Shown here piece after piece: positions 42,519 to 54,639 of a stretch of 64,000 nucleotides of DNA. Numbering within the stretch: position 1 is the stretch's first letter; every line of letters starts with the position of its first letter. The position numbers and the translations under genes are program-made. This DNA comes from Epichloe hybrida (Eukaryota > Ascomycota > Sordariomycetes > Hypocreales > Clavicipitaceae). The stretch spans positions 434,001 through 498,000 of the forward strand of contig JAFEKR010000037.1 in the NCBI GenBank assembly GCA_019022495.1. The letters are read 5' to 3'. Under the pieces are notes generated by a model, which saw nothing but the letters and a program-made list of their open reading frames with translations, was not told the DNA's origin and did not search any database.

Positions 42519-45500
42519 TAATATTAAAAATATTATATAAACATATTCTAGGTAGTAGCTTTAATTAGTATATAAGTCTATAGGTACTAATTACCTTTTT
42601 GATTTTATAAGGGCCTAAGTACTTTATACTTAGCTTCTTACTAGGTTACTATAAGTTAATATTCTTTATAAATAATAAAATATAGTTACTTACGCTAAAC
42701 TTTATTAGGGTTTACTTCTTATTATAGTGTTTTATATACTAGGCCTATAAGTTACTTAGGAGTTACTTAATTACTATGTGTCTATCTTTTAGTGTAATAG
42801 TATAAGTTTTTACCTAGTTATTTACTATAGGAATATCTATAATTACTTACTATAGTCCCCTAGGGTTATAGCCTTATAGCGCCTTAGCTAGGGTATAGCT
42901 ATAAGTTAAATAAGCGCTTATATTATATATAAACTATACTATTAAAAGGTTATTAGCTTAATTAGTTTAGTTAAAGTAAGTAAAGGCTCTTAAATAGTAC
43001 TCTAAAACTTAGTTTAAATATTTTATCTAACTATCTATTTACAAGTAAAATATAGTACTTAGTTATTACTTAGTTATAATAAGATAGTAAAAGGTTATTT
43101 AAAACCCGCTAGTAAAGGTTAAACTATAGTCTATAATAATACCCTCTAGAGCACTATAATCCCTAAAAACATATTTTAAGAATATAGTAGCTAACCTATC
43201 GCTAGTTATGCGCGTTAAAACAGGGATGTAAATACTATATTTTATAAAACAGTTTACAATAACTAAGATCGCATTATAGGTCTAGTTTATATCTTTTATA
43301 GGCGGCAGCCTTATAACAAAGTCTATTAATAATTCTTAAAAAGGCTAATTAGGCACTAGTAGTATAGCTAGCTTACTATAAGGTTTATAGTGCCTTAGCT
43401 TTAAAGTCTAGTAGCTTACGCAAGTTTGTATATATAACTTAGTATCTTTCTTTATTATTAGCTAGTAATACTAACTTATAATCTAACGGAGGGTCCTACT
43501 AACTCCTTAGTGGCCTGCTACTAGGTTATTATAAGTAAGTAATATAACTTCCTTTCTTATACTAACTAGAATAAAAACTTTATTCTTAAATATTAATAGC
43601 TTAGAGGGCCTAACAGACTATATTTATAATACTTCTAGGTTACTACTCTTAAGTAGCTTTCTCTAACCTATAGTAAAGTTATTACCTTACTATACTTAAA
43701 ATAACATAACTTAAATTAAAGTCTCTAATTTTATATACATAGGATAAGCATTATATATAAACTTAGAAGAGGTTTGCTAGACTACTTATATTCTTACTAT
43801 AATACTACTATAAGTAGCTAGCTTATAGTATGCTTTTAGACTTATAAATAAATTATAGCTAAGTAGCGTTTTAAGGGGGCGCCTACACTACTTACTAACT
43901 ACTAACCTAGCTAGACTCCTAACCTATAGGCTTACTAGACTTATAGAAATATTAATAAACATAGATAAGGCGTGACCTTACTGCTTATAATTAGCGGACC
44001 TAGTTAGCATACCACTTATAGGCTTTATAAGACTATTAGGTTTCTTAATAATATAATTAAGTTATATCTTCTTAAAACCCTAGAGGCTAGTGTAGCCCTT
44101 ATAGTGTTCTTGTAATAAACTATTAGCTATACTAAGTAATATAATCTTAGGACTTATAACTATACTATTACTTATATAGTGTCCTTATTGCTTAGTATTT
44201 ATAAACTTAAATAAGAAGCTAGGTAGCTATAAGGATATAGCCTTTGCCCTACGCTTCTTACTAATATAATTTACTCTTCTTAATAGGGTATTAGCAGGAT
44301 TTAACTTACTTATATAATATTTAATCCTAAAATTAAATAGATAAAGCTTATCTAATGCTATTACTTACCTACTAGTTAGCTTTAGCTTTATAGCTAGGTA
44401 CTTATAATTTAGATAATATAATTAAGTTATATCTTCTTAAAACCCTAGAGGCTAGTGTAGCCCTTATAGTGTTCTTGTAATAAACTATTAGCTATACTAA
44501 GTAATATAATCTTAGGACTTATAACTATACTATTACTTATATAGTGTCCTTATTGCTTAGTATTTATAAACTTAAATAAGAAGCTAGGTAGCTATAAGGA
44601 TATAGCCTTTGCCCTACGCTTCTTACTAATATAATTTACTCTTCTTAATAGGGTATTAGCAGGATTTAACTTACTTATATAATATTTAATCCTAAAATTA
44701 AATAGATAAAGCTTATCTAATGCTATTACTTACCTACTAGTTAGCTTTAGCTTTATAGCTAGGTACTTATAATTTAGATAGTTTGTTATAACTATAATCT
44801 AATAAGTTAAATACATAAGGTAATATCTCTAGGCTTAAAACGCCTCTTAGATTACTAATAACTTAGTATCTAAGGTTAAGTAATAAAGTTTAATATTAGT
44901 TAACTTCCTTAAAAAATACGCTACTAGGTGCTAGCTACCTAGCACTAATATTATAAGTATAGCTCTAATTATATAACTAGATATATCTATCTTTACTCTT
45001 AGCAGATAAAGCAAGTTAAAGTATACTAAAATTAGTGCCTCCTAGAACTTCTTCTAGAGTTCTCTAAATACTATAAGTTCACTAGGCTCTAGCTTAAACT
45101 CTACTAGTTAAATACCTTTTAGATAGTTTATTAGCAGGACTACTACCTTACTATACTATTTTATAAAGTATTAGTAAAAACCCATAAACCTAAGGAATAA
45201 TTAAATATTAAATACACTACTAGGTATTAGCTAGGTTATAATAGCTTTAACCCGCAATGGTTCTATCTTAATGCCCTTCTTAGATATAATAAAACCTAGG
45301 AACTTTACCTTTATAACTAAAAATTAGCACTTTTTAAGGTTAATATAAAGGTCCGCGTCCTAAAGTTACTCTAGCACCCTTTTAATATGCTCTATGTGTC
45401 TTATAGGGTCACTACTATATATTAGGGTGTTATTAAGGTAGATAATATAGAATTCATCTATAAGCCCCTTAAGAGTATTATTAATATATTCCTAAAAAGT

Positions 45501-47025
45501 AGCTAGTGCATTTACTAACCCAAATAGTATTATAAGATATTTAAAGTGCCTATAGTAGTAACGGAATGCTATTTTCCACTTATTACCCTCGCGAATACAT
45601 AGCTAGTGGTATGCCTCTTAAAGATCTAGTAATATAAAAATCTTTATACTTACTAATTAATTAAGGATTTCGGAGATTAGTAATAAAGGGGCCCTATTTT
45701 TAATAGTAATCCTATTAAGGCCCTTATAATCCACATAAAGCCTTAATTTCCCTAATTTTTTTAGAATAAATAAAATTAGGGCTCCTACTAGGCTTATTAA
45801 TTTTCTAATTTACCCTTTCTCCTACGCACTTACTAGGTACTCCTTAAGCACTTCTAGCTCTTTTTTAGCTAAGTTATATATAAGTCCCTAGGGTAGTTAT
45901 TTTCCCTCTTCTAATTTAATTATATAAGTATAACTACCTAATTCTAGGAGCTTACTAGCTAGCTCCTTTAAAAATATATTTACAAATTCTATATACTCTT
46001 CTAGAATTTACTATAGGGGTGTATTACTATCTATCTCTTACATAGATACTACTAATTCTTTATAAAATACTACCTAGAGCGCTATTATACTTCTTAGTTT
46101 TTTTTTCTTTAACACATAGGCATATTCTACTACTATTACTATAACTACGCTATAACTTAGGTTATTGCTTACTATATTACCTATTAATAAATTTTTATTA
46201 GTATCTTCTTCTATTACCTCTAGGTTAACTACCTTAATCTTTAGTAATACTAGTAATAGCATAATAGAAAACTACTTTACTACCTTATATAGTTATTACT
46301 TACTTATAGCGAAAGTAATATAATCCTAGGTTATTAGAAACCTCTAGAAACCTTGCTTCTAGTCTATTACTATAGGTTTATACTCTAGGGTTTAGTCTAT
46401 CCCTAGGAGTATTCCCTCTCCTATATTAGTAATATAGTAGCTAACTTAGTAAACCTTTATATAGCCTATACTATCTTTTACCTTAACTAGTTTACATAGG
46501 ATTCCCTAGTGTAGGATCTTATCCTTACTTATACTTTCTAGTATTATCTCTGTTTTCTTTACGTTCTTCTAATCCTATTTTAATAATAATTTAGGGTAGA
46601 TTATTAAATATTCCGTGCCTATATTAAATAGCACTAGTATTACTAACTAGTAGTTATCTTACTATAAGGATACCTATATTCTTATTCTCTTATCTATAGG
46701 TTTTTTTATAGTAAGACTATTATCCTAGGCCTAAGCTAAACTAATTAAAATCTTATTTAAGTCTAAGGTTTTATTACTACTATTCTTATACTTCTTAGTA
46801 GTATACCTATTACTTTTATAAATTAAGTAGTTTACTATATTATATTTATTTACACTATATCTAGGGCTACTATATTTATAGCACTTAAATAGTCTCTAGC
46901 TTATACTAGGTTATTATAAGCTTTGCTATAAGTTATTTATAAGGGAGCTAGAGTATTATCTCTTATTACTCCTACCCTCCTTATTATAGTTTCTATTATA
47001 ATTACTTAATATAAATATTATTATA
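42519..47025 (-). pseudogene. Gypsy C pol and gag C-terminus remnant (chromovirus)
   Basis: Read leftward on the minus strand: mutated zinc knuckle CYKYSSPRYSVNKY (about 46905-46860), then RT with [18 protein letters not shown] (about 45750-45690) and YLNNTLIYS (about 45440-45415; YLDD changed to YLNN). RNase H ends with LNPANTLLRRVNY (from LNPADALSRRPDY) in the duplicated block. An integrase relic with ELLIDFVIRLPPIKDIN lies at about 43335-43265. The frame runs out at 42519, where Copia 3 is inserted, and resumes at 7428 with the chromodomain. Gag is cut at 47025 by Copia 4. Confidence 0.87.
44048..44777. repeat. Perfect 365-bp tandem duplication in Gypsy C
   Basis: 44048-44412 and 44413-44777 are identical by eye over the full unit, covering the RNase H C-terminus and the linker toward integrase. 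Both copies carry the same RIP-type changes, so the duplication is younger than the mutations, or it is an assembly error. Confidence 0.93.
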
Positions 47026-47332
47026 TGTTGGATTCACAGGGTATTGAATTCAATGTAATACAGTCGTGAGCCCGAAGAATAGTATCGTCATTGATTATCT
47101 ATTCTAGGCTACGTTATCTATTATCATGATTAATTAAGTTATAGGAAAAGAGAGGTAAAAAGCTAGAAGTTATAATACATAAAGGGAAAAGGGGTTACGC
47201 GTTTGTGTCCCCACATTTCCTAGCCAATCAACGTGCTAGGTTATAGGTCACGTGTAAGGTCCGCGCGTAGCCCAAGCTTCTACTAGGTAATTGCAGCTAC
47301 GACGCGCGATTAATATCGCCTTTGTTCTAACA
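47026..47332 (-). repeat. Copia 4 3' LTR (307 bp)
   Basis: Plus-strand TGTTGGATTCACAGGG to TTTGTTCTAACA. It retains CACGTG (47249-47254) and is among the less mutated family-1 LTRs. Confidence 0.94.
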
Positions 47333-47850
47333 CTAGAACTTCTCTCTTTTAACATAATTATCAATACGCAATATTAATCATAGAAATAAAAAAGAAAGAC
47401 AAATCAAGAATATAATCAATAGGGGATATAAGGAAAAGAACTCATAGCCTATCTAGGCATATAGTTACTAATAAAAAGGAAATAACAGTCTCGCTTAGCC
47501 TATAAGCCTATATAAGGATAAGTAAGTCCTTCCAAATCCCTTCTTTTCCTTAAAATAACACATATACTATACCTTAGCGCATATATAACATCTTCCTCCT
47601 CCTTAGCAATACCTTTATCCTCTTACACACCACTATTAATTTCTATAGTCTACTAGGAGGGCCTAGTAGGCTAGCATAGTTATAGCCACTAGGGATATTA
47701 ACTATAAGGGCATAGATCCCCTATATATTACTATCCTATCCCTATAGCTATCCTCCTAGAGGATTACCTTTTCCTCTTACCACATATATATTACGCGCAA
47801 GTAACCTATCCCTCTATCCAGATAGTTATCTAGTTAGTTAAGATAAAGCT
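47333..47850 (-). other. Copia 4 3' untranslated region
   Basis: Matches 5421-5914 of Copia 1 in reverse. The complement of CTTCTCTCTTTTAAC beside the LTR is the polypurine tract. No coding relic. Confidence 0.7.
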
Positions 47851-50800
47851 CTTAAGGGCCTTATTAGGTAATACCTTTATAAAGGCATTAGCTAGGTTAT
47901 CCTCTCTATTAATCCATTAGATCTTGTAGAGTTCTTAGCGTTTATATAACTATTAAAGGGCTATAATATTAATCATTAGGCATTTCTCCTTCGTTATACT
48001 AAGCTTAATAAGGCACTTATATAAGAAGTATAAATCCATGTATATAATAACTAGGATCTTTAGGAGCTTTAGTTAGTTAGTAACTAAGTTTAGGGTAGTT
48101 ATAATTACATAAGCTATATTAACACTAGCTACTATACCATAGACTTCTAAGGCAAGCACACTTTGCGTAACTCTCTTACTCTTTATTAAGCTAAAGTGCA
48201 TAATATTACCTTTAATCATAAACTTACTATTAGTGTAGTCTTTATTCGCTAGGACAAGTACATATCCTAGTTATAAGGATAGGTCCTAGTTATTAGCAAA
48301 GGATTTATCTACAAAGGCAAAGAGCTTTGTCTTCTTAAGGTTAATTAGGATAAATATCAGACCTCTCTCTAGGTAATCTATTTACCACTTTAGGTAGCAA
48401 TTAAGGGCTTTCATATCCTCTAGGGTTAGCTCCTAGTATTATATAGCAACAGATAGGTTAAAGCAAGCCTCTAGTTAGTAAATCAAGGCAATATAAGCGC
48501 CTTAGGCCCTTTGCTTAACATATTTACGCTTTAAGTTAGTTATTAGAACTAACTCTAACTTATTGCTCTACCCTTTCTACTAGATCTTAATAGTATTATT
48601 CTCTAGTAAGATAATACTACTATTAAACATAAGAGGGCAGTCCTAAGTTAGGAATTACTTTAGCTTTACGTTAAAGCCTACTATAGTAAGCTAGGTCTCT
48701 TCCTTCTTAGAGAACTTCTTATCTAAGAGGCCAATTATATTATTAGTTTACATTCTAATATAAGTAAAGTTAGGGCTTTCCTTTGTAGTTATAAGTAAGT
48801 AGGGATTATATATAGAGGTTTCTATCTAGAGGTTCTCTCTATAATGCTTATAATATATAACCCACTAGTATGTTCCTACCTTTACAAGCCTATAAAGGGG
48901 TTTTATAACCCTTAAGATTATACTAGGCGGGTAGAGATACCGTATCTGAATTAGTAAGCGCGCTAGGATTAGCCGCTCTAGCAATATATAGGCCTATACA
49001 TAAGCCTAATAGATATCTCTTAGCTAGATAAGGAATTTCCTTAATCTTACTAACAGGGCTATCACGAGGATAAGACATTAGCTCACGCGTTAAATCGTTA
49101 GGGCCTGTGTGAGAATAGCCTGTTTCCCTTTATTCTCACACCCTTAGATCATAAGGCATAACTTTTTATAGGGTTTCATTATCTTACCCTTGATCTTATT
49201 AATAATCCAGGAATTAAAGATTTAAATTCCACTATGTTCTTCCTTATCAAATATAATAAATTTAAATATACCTTACTTAATCAGGGCATTAATTTCCACT
49301 TTTGTTAATAGCTTAAAAGGTTTGCTAGGGGTCTTAATAATTCCTTCCTTACGTAGCTTAATTATAAGAGCTAGGTTACTATATTCTTTTGCTAATAGGA
49401 AGGTATTAGCACCTTAAGGTATCACAGGAGGGTTCTTCTATAGCCTTCTGCATCCTTACTTTAGTAGCATTAGTAGCACTATATTCTTATCACAGGCCTC
49501 TTACCCTTTTTCTCCTTCCTCTTCACTAGGCTCCGCTATCTTCTCCACACTAGGGTTATTATAGTAAGGCTTAATAGATATTAACCTAAAGGTCTTTAGG
49601 CCTCTAGGCATATTAAGTATATAGCTTTCTCTAGTAATCGCTAGTAGCTTATATAAACTTACCTATCCCTTGCCTTCTTACTAGACCTTAACCTTTAATC
49701 TAAGTAGCAAGCTAAGGGTCTTTAAGGTATCTAGGCTATTATGTTTAGTAAGGGCCTTATTAACCTTCTAGATAGCGTGGAGTCTCTTAATTTCTTTAGT
49801 AGCCTTCTATACTATAATCACATACTATATAATATTAGGTAATAACAAGGACTTATTTATTATATATAGGTAGGCTCTAAAGATAAGGAGGGTTAGGATA
49901 AGGCCATTAGGGCCTATAGTGTCATTTAGGGCCTTAATTACTATTTAAAGGGCAATAGGTTCCGGCATTATAGGGCATTCGTGTCTAATTATATTATAAG
50001 ATCTTTAGAGTAGCTTATAATACCTTTTAACCTTCCCTATACTATAGTATGCCTTAACAGGGACTTCCTTAATTAAAATTAACATTAAAGCTACGAATTA
50101 TCTAAATTTATTACTATAGAAGTTTATTCTAGTATCTATAATAATAAAGTCTAGGGGGCCTAGGTAAGTATTAATCTAGCACATTTAGAGGGCTTCCTAG
50201 GTTGTTTTTATAAAGATATTATTAAGGAATTTCACTATGTTAAACGCTATAGCTATATCTATAGCGTAGAGTGTAGGGTAGTTACTATCTAGGTAGAAGA
50301 TATTTACTATTACTTTATAATTAAAGCTATACTTATCCTTAAGGGTAAACTTAAAGTAATTAGGGCTATCTACATGTATTTAGCATTAGTAGCAAATTCT
50401 TATTAGCTCCCTAATAGCTTTAATATTAATATTATACCCTAATCTACAGAGAACCTTATATAAATATTAGATTAATAAATATCTAAAGCGGCGATATAAT
50501 CACTATAGCTTGCCTTCTATAAGGTAGCTCTAAGTAACTACTTTTTCTTTCTATATAAGAAGCATCTAGGCATGGCCCTATTTACATATAATAAGGACTT
50601 TAATGTTTCCTTATTATAGTGTGTTCTTAGAGATATTAAAATTAATCTTTAGACAGTCTATATTATTAAGGGATAAAAGAAATAGAGTGTTTATAAGGAT
50701 AACCTAAAAGAGGATATTTCTAAAGGGAGTAGGCATAATAGCCACTCTAAGCGCGATAATCAGGTCTCCCACGCTAAATCTAACTAATACCTTCTTCTCT

Positions 50801-53050
50801 ATTAATTTATTAAGCTATAATATAGGTATCTAATATTATAAAGTAAGAAATTAAGGGTACCCTACTATAGAGAACTTTACGGCTCCTGTGTTAGGCATAA
50901 TCCCTTAGAATGTTGCATAGGAATAGCAATCTTCTAATATAAACATTACTAGGGCTTTATTTACAAGTTCCTGCTAAAAGGGGTCTTCTTTGCTTAAACT
51001 ATAATAAGCTGCTTACCTTATTAGGAATTAAACCATTCTTTCGCTATTAATCTAGGTTCTATAAGTAAAGAAGCTCGTAGGTACTAGCCCGTCTATATTA
51101 TTAGGGCTATTATTAAATCTAATGCTCTTTATATACTAAGCAATTTCATTATTAACAGGGGGTTAGAACTTATGTTCTCCCTTATACTAAGTGAGAAATA
51201 AATAATATAAGTTATTAGTTAAATCTGTAAGGTAGTGATTCTTAAAGCATTAAAATGCCTTCTTATAGTTCTCTTTAGGGTGCTTAGATAACTAGCATCC
51301 TTCCTTACCATATATATAGCACTTCTTTATGTGGGGAGTACCTTCTCTTCCTTATGGTTTTAAGGGGTATTAGGTCTCTTTTCTAGTCCTATTATATCTT
51401 TAGTTAGTCTAGAATTACTCTAGGGTTATAGTTATAGTTAGGAACTATTAATAGTTTTTCTTCTCTTCCTTAATAAGATAAAAGGTTATTCTAATCTGTT
51501 TATAGAACTCTTATAGTCTATCTAGCGGATCTATAATTACTCCTTTACACTCTAGAATACTATAATAGGCTCTAATAAGTTAATTCCAGAGTGCCCTTTT
51601 AGTTTAGCCTACTTTAGGCACTACTTATTACAAGATAGCTAGTCTTTCTATAAGTTCATTAAAGCATTTAATCATTAACTTACTTAGGTTATTATTTACT
51701 ATTCCTCACAGGGAAGTGTTATTCCACTCTAGTAGATATCTTTGCTATATATTCTTAGTTTCAAATCATTCTCTTATACAGCTAATAAGCATAGGGAGAT
51801 CTTATGGTTATCTAGGTTTAGAGAGGTAGTTTATATAGTATTATAGTGCTTTACCTTTAAGTATAACCTTAAAAGCATAACTAGCTTATTTAGGCTAGAT
51901 ATTAAGCAACTTACACTTTCTACAGAATATTTAAAGCTTTAATTTAAGGACATTATAGTTATTAGCGCTATAGAGTTATTCTTTAGGGTATACCTTAGAT
52001 AGGTTAATAATTTACTTTAGCAAAGGTCTTTAGGTCTATAGGGGTTCTCTAGGTGTTTCCCTTTATATTTATAAAAAGGGTAGTAGGGTCTTTAGGAAAT
52101 AAGAGAGTAGCTTTATAGGTAGTACCCTTAGGGCTTATTATTCCCTCTAATCCTTCTCTTCCTTATATTAGGAAGAAGGAATTATAGCTCTTTAAGCTAT
52201 GCTAACAGGGGCACTACTAGCTCTAGATAGCATAGGTTACCTCTATTAGTAACTCTCTTACTTAGGGGTATTATTAGTAGTATTACTAGGGTAATACTAC
52301 TAACTTACCTCTAGTAAAGGTATAGGTAGGGGAGTTACCTATAGATGCTTATAAATAGTATCCTTAGGTAGTTTTAACTCTAGGTTAATTAACCTTCCTA
52401 GGGGAGATTAGCTAGGCCTTCCTAGAGGGAATTAACTTAGTCTTCCTAGGGGAGTCTAGCTTATTAATCCTTTTAATAGTAATTATACTAATAAATAAGG
52501 TAACGGGGTAGGTTACCTAGTTCTAACATTACTATTATCTAGTAAATCATAGAAAAACTCTTTATTCTATAGGTTCTTTTAGAAGCCTATATACTTCTAC
52601 CTAGCCTTTTTAATTTCTTTAAGAAGTCTAAAATCTAAATTCTTCTTAGTTTACTACTTCTTTAAGGTTATTTACTATCTTAGTGCCTCTTCTAATAGTT
52701 ATATACACTCTATTATAAAGAAAATAGTCTTAAAGTCTGTTTTATAAAAGGTCTCTCCCTTCTATAAACTTATCCCTTAACTATTCATAGAAGTTATTAC
52801 TAAATTCAGAGAATAGTATTCTTCTAAATAACCCTTACTCCTTATATTATTTAGTCTTTATAAGAATATAAAGACTGATTTCCTTAGGTATTATTATCTC
52901 TTTATATTTAGAACTTCCTATTTATTAGAGTAGTTTTTCTATAATATGTTATTAAAGCCTTATAGAGATATAGGGGTATAGGTTAGTGTAGATAGGGGTT
53001 TTTCCTTTATTAAGGTATTTATTATTATCTCCTATTTTAATGCCTTCTAT
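47850..53050 (-). pseudogene. Copia 4 gag-pol remnant
   Basis: Collinear with Copia 1. From right to left: gag about 53050-51340, zinc knuckle KKCYIYGKEGC (about 51332-51295, second Cys changed to Tyr), protease GIMPNTGAVKFS (about 50912-50875, DTG changed to NTG, destroying the catalytic Asp), integrase about 50370-49780, RT about 49400-48700, RNase H about 48010-47860. Stops are frequent. Copia 1 has the same protease site as DIG, so each copy took independent hits. Confidence 0.88.
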
Positions 53051-53523
53051 AGTATTATTATAGCTATTAGTCTTGCTAGGAACTCTAAATTAACTAGAGG
53101 TCCTAGATAGTCTAGTTATATCTAATATTCTAATTAATTAAGGGAGGTAAATCTTATAATATAAGAAGAAAAAGGGGTATAACTATAATTATATAGCGTG
53201 TTATAGATATAAAGGATTGTAAGGTAAGGTAGTTAACTTTAAATACGTAATAAAACGTATAATAAAGAAAGATAAGGGGATAGCTTAGCTACTAGTATTA
53301 AACCTTTCTTTATTATTTTAGAGTCTATATAGATATAGATATTAATACTAAAGTAAGAAGAGAGCTATATTATACCTTTCTATTAGTATAACTTATTATT
53401 AAACATAGCCCTCCTATTTTATAGGGTAAGTTATTATTAGATAAGCTACCTTTTCTAATTAACCTTGCTAATTTGTGGTGTTTAAAGACTACGTGGTTAT
53501 CTATAAAGGTAACTACTAATTAG
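53051..53523 (-). other. Copia 4 leader with putative primer-binding block
   Basis: Directly after the 5' LTR the minus strand reads CTAATTAGTAGTTACC, as in the other Copia copies. The remaining leader matches 62360 to about 62810 and is non-coding. Confidence 0.65.
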
Positions 53524-53830
53524 TGTTAAATTCATAGGGTATTGAATTTAATATAATATAGTTATAAGCCTAAAGAATAGTATTATTATTAATTATTTAT
53601 TCTAGGCTATGTTATCTATTGTTATAATTAATTAAGTTATAGGAAAAGAGAGGTAAAAAGCTAGAAGTTATAATACATAAAAGGAAAAGGGGTTACGTGT
53701 TTGTGTCCCTATATTTCCTAGCTAATTAACGTGCTAGGTTATAGGTCACGTGTGGGGTCCGCACGCGGCCTAAGCTTCTGCCAGGTAATTGCGGCTGCGA
53801 CGCGCGATTAATATCACCTTTGTTCCAACA
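53524..53830 (-). repeat. Copia 4 5' LTR (307 bp)
   Basis: Plus-strand TGTTAAATTCATAGGG to CACCTTTGTTCCAACA. The left two thirds are mutated. The right third is GC-rich and clean, with CACGTG at 53747-53752. Confidence 0.94.
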
Positions 53831-54135
53831 GGTATGCCTCTTAAAGATTTAGTAATATAAAAATCTTTATACTTACTAATTAATTAAGGATTTTAGAGAT
53901 TAGTAGTAAAGGGGCCTTATTTTTAATAGTAATCCTATTAAGGCCCTTATAATCTATATAAAGCCTTAATTTCCCTAATTTTTTTAGAATAAATAAAATT
54001 AGGGCTCCTACTAGGCTTATTAATTTTCTAATTTACCCTTTCTCCTATATACTTACTAGGTACTCCCTAAGCACTTCTAGCTCTTTTTTAGCTAGGTTAT
54101 ATATAGGTCCCTAGGGTAGTTATTTTCCCTCTTCT
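53831..54135 (-). pseudogene. Stray 305-bp Gypsy C-type RT fragment
   Basis: Closely matches 45609-45917 of Gypsy C (GGTATGCCTCTTAAAGAT to TTTCCCTCTTCT), including the LYVDY-GLN RT region on the minus strand. It is sandwiched between the Copia 4 LTR and the Gypsy D LTR and is out of order for the surrounding Gypsy C copy, so it comes from a second copy. Confidence 0.85.
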
Positions 54136-54354
54136 TGTAAGGGCTTGGGCTTTGCCCAAGCATTTTCCGTACAGCAGGAAGGGTAGGGGCAAGCAGGATT
54201 AGGTAAGGTAAGGAAAGGGGGGCTTACATAAGAAGCTAAGGGGGTATAAGGGGCATTACTAGGGATAGCCTCTTCTCCTTTCCCTTCTCTTCCCTAAGTC
54301 TCTTAATACTATATTAACACCCTATTATAGCCACCTAGGGGCTAGTCTATAATA
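54136..54354 (+). repeat. Gypsy D 5' LTR (219 bp)
   Basis: Begins TGTAAGGGCTTGGGCTTTGCCCAAGC, of which GCTTGGGC/GCCCAAGC is an inverted repeat. The left end is clean, the right end mutated (TCTATAATA). Confidence 0.92.
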
Positions 54355-54639
54355 ATTAAGAGACTTCCTTTAGTTTAAAAAGAAGGCTACTAAAAGAAAC
54401 AAAGTAAACAACAATAGACCTAATAGACACGCTTCAGCCTTACAACTAACCTAGCTAGGGGACTTACACCCCCCTATCTAAAGCCACAGTACCACTAGAA
54501 GCCTAGAATACCTAGTTTAAGACACTTTAACTAATGCTAGCATAGCAGGCAAGGGCAATTAAGAGCCTATAATAACACATACATATAAACCTAGAATTAG
54601 CAGCATAATAGAACTTCCTACCAAACGCCCTAACAGACC

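Larger units (their letters stand above)
47026..53830 (-). mobile_element. Copia 4: full-length Copia family-1 element, minus strand
   Basis: LTRs 47026-47332 and 53524-53830 (307 bp each) with a complete 6.2-kb interior, no nested insertion. It is the same family as Copia 1, so the two document the whole element. Flanks differ (TTATA left, GGTAT right), so no TSD. Left flank is Gypsy C gag, right flank a Gypsy C-type RT fragment. Confidence 0.92.

Noticed and set aside
46074..46262. 62-codon minus-strand frame
   Set aside because: It falls in the gag-pol linker of Gypsy C and continues the decayed polyprotein. It has no independent start context.
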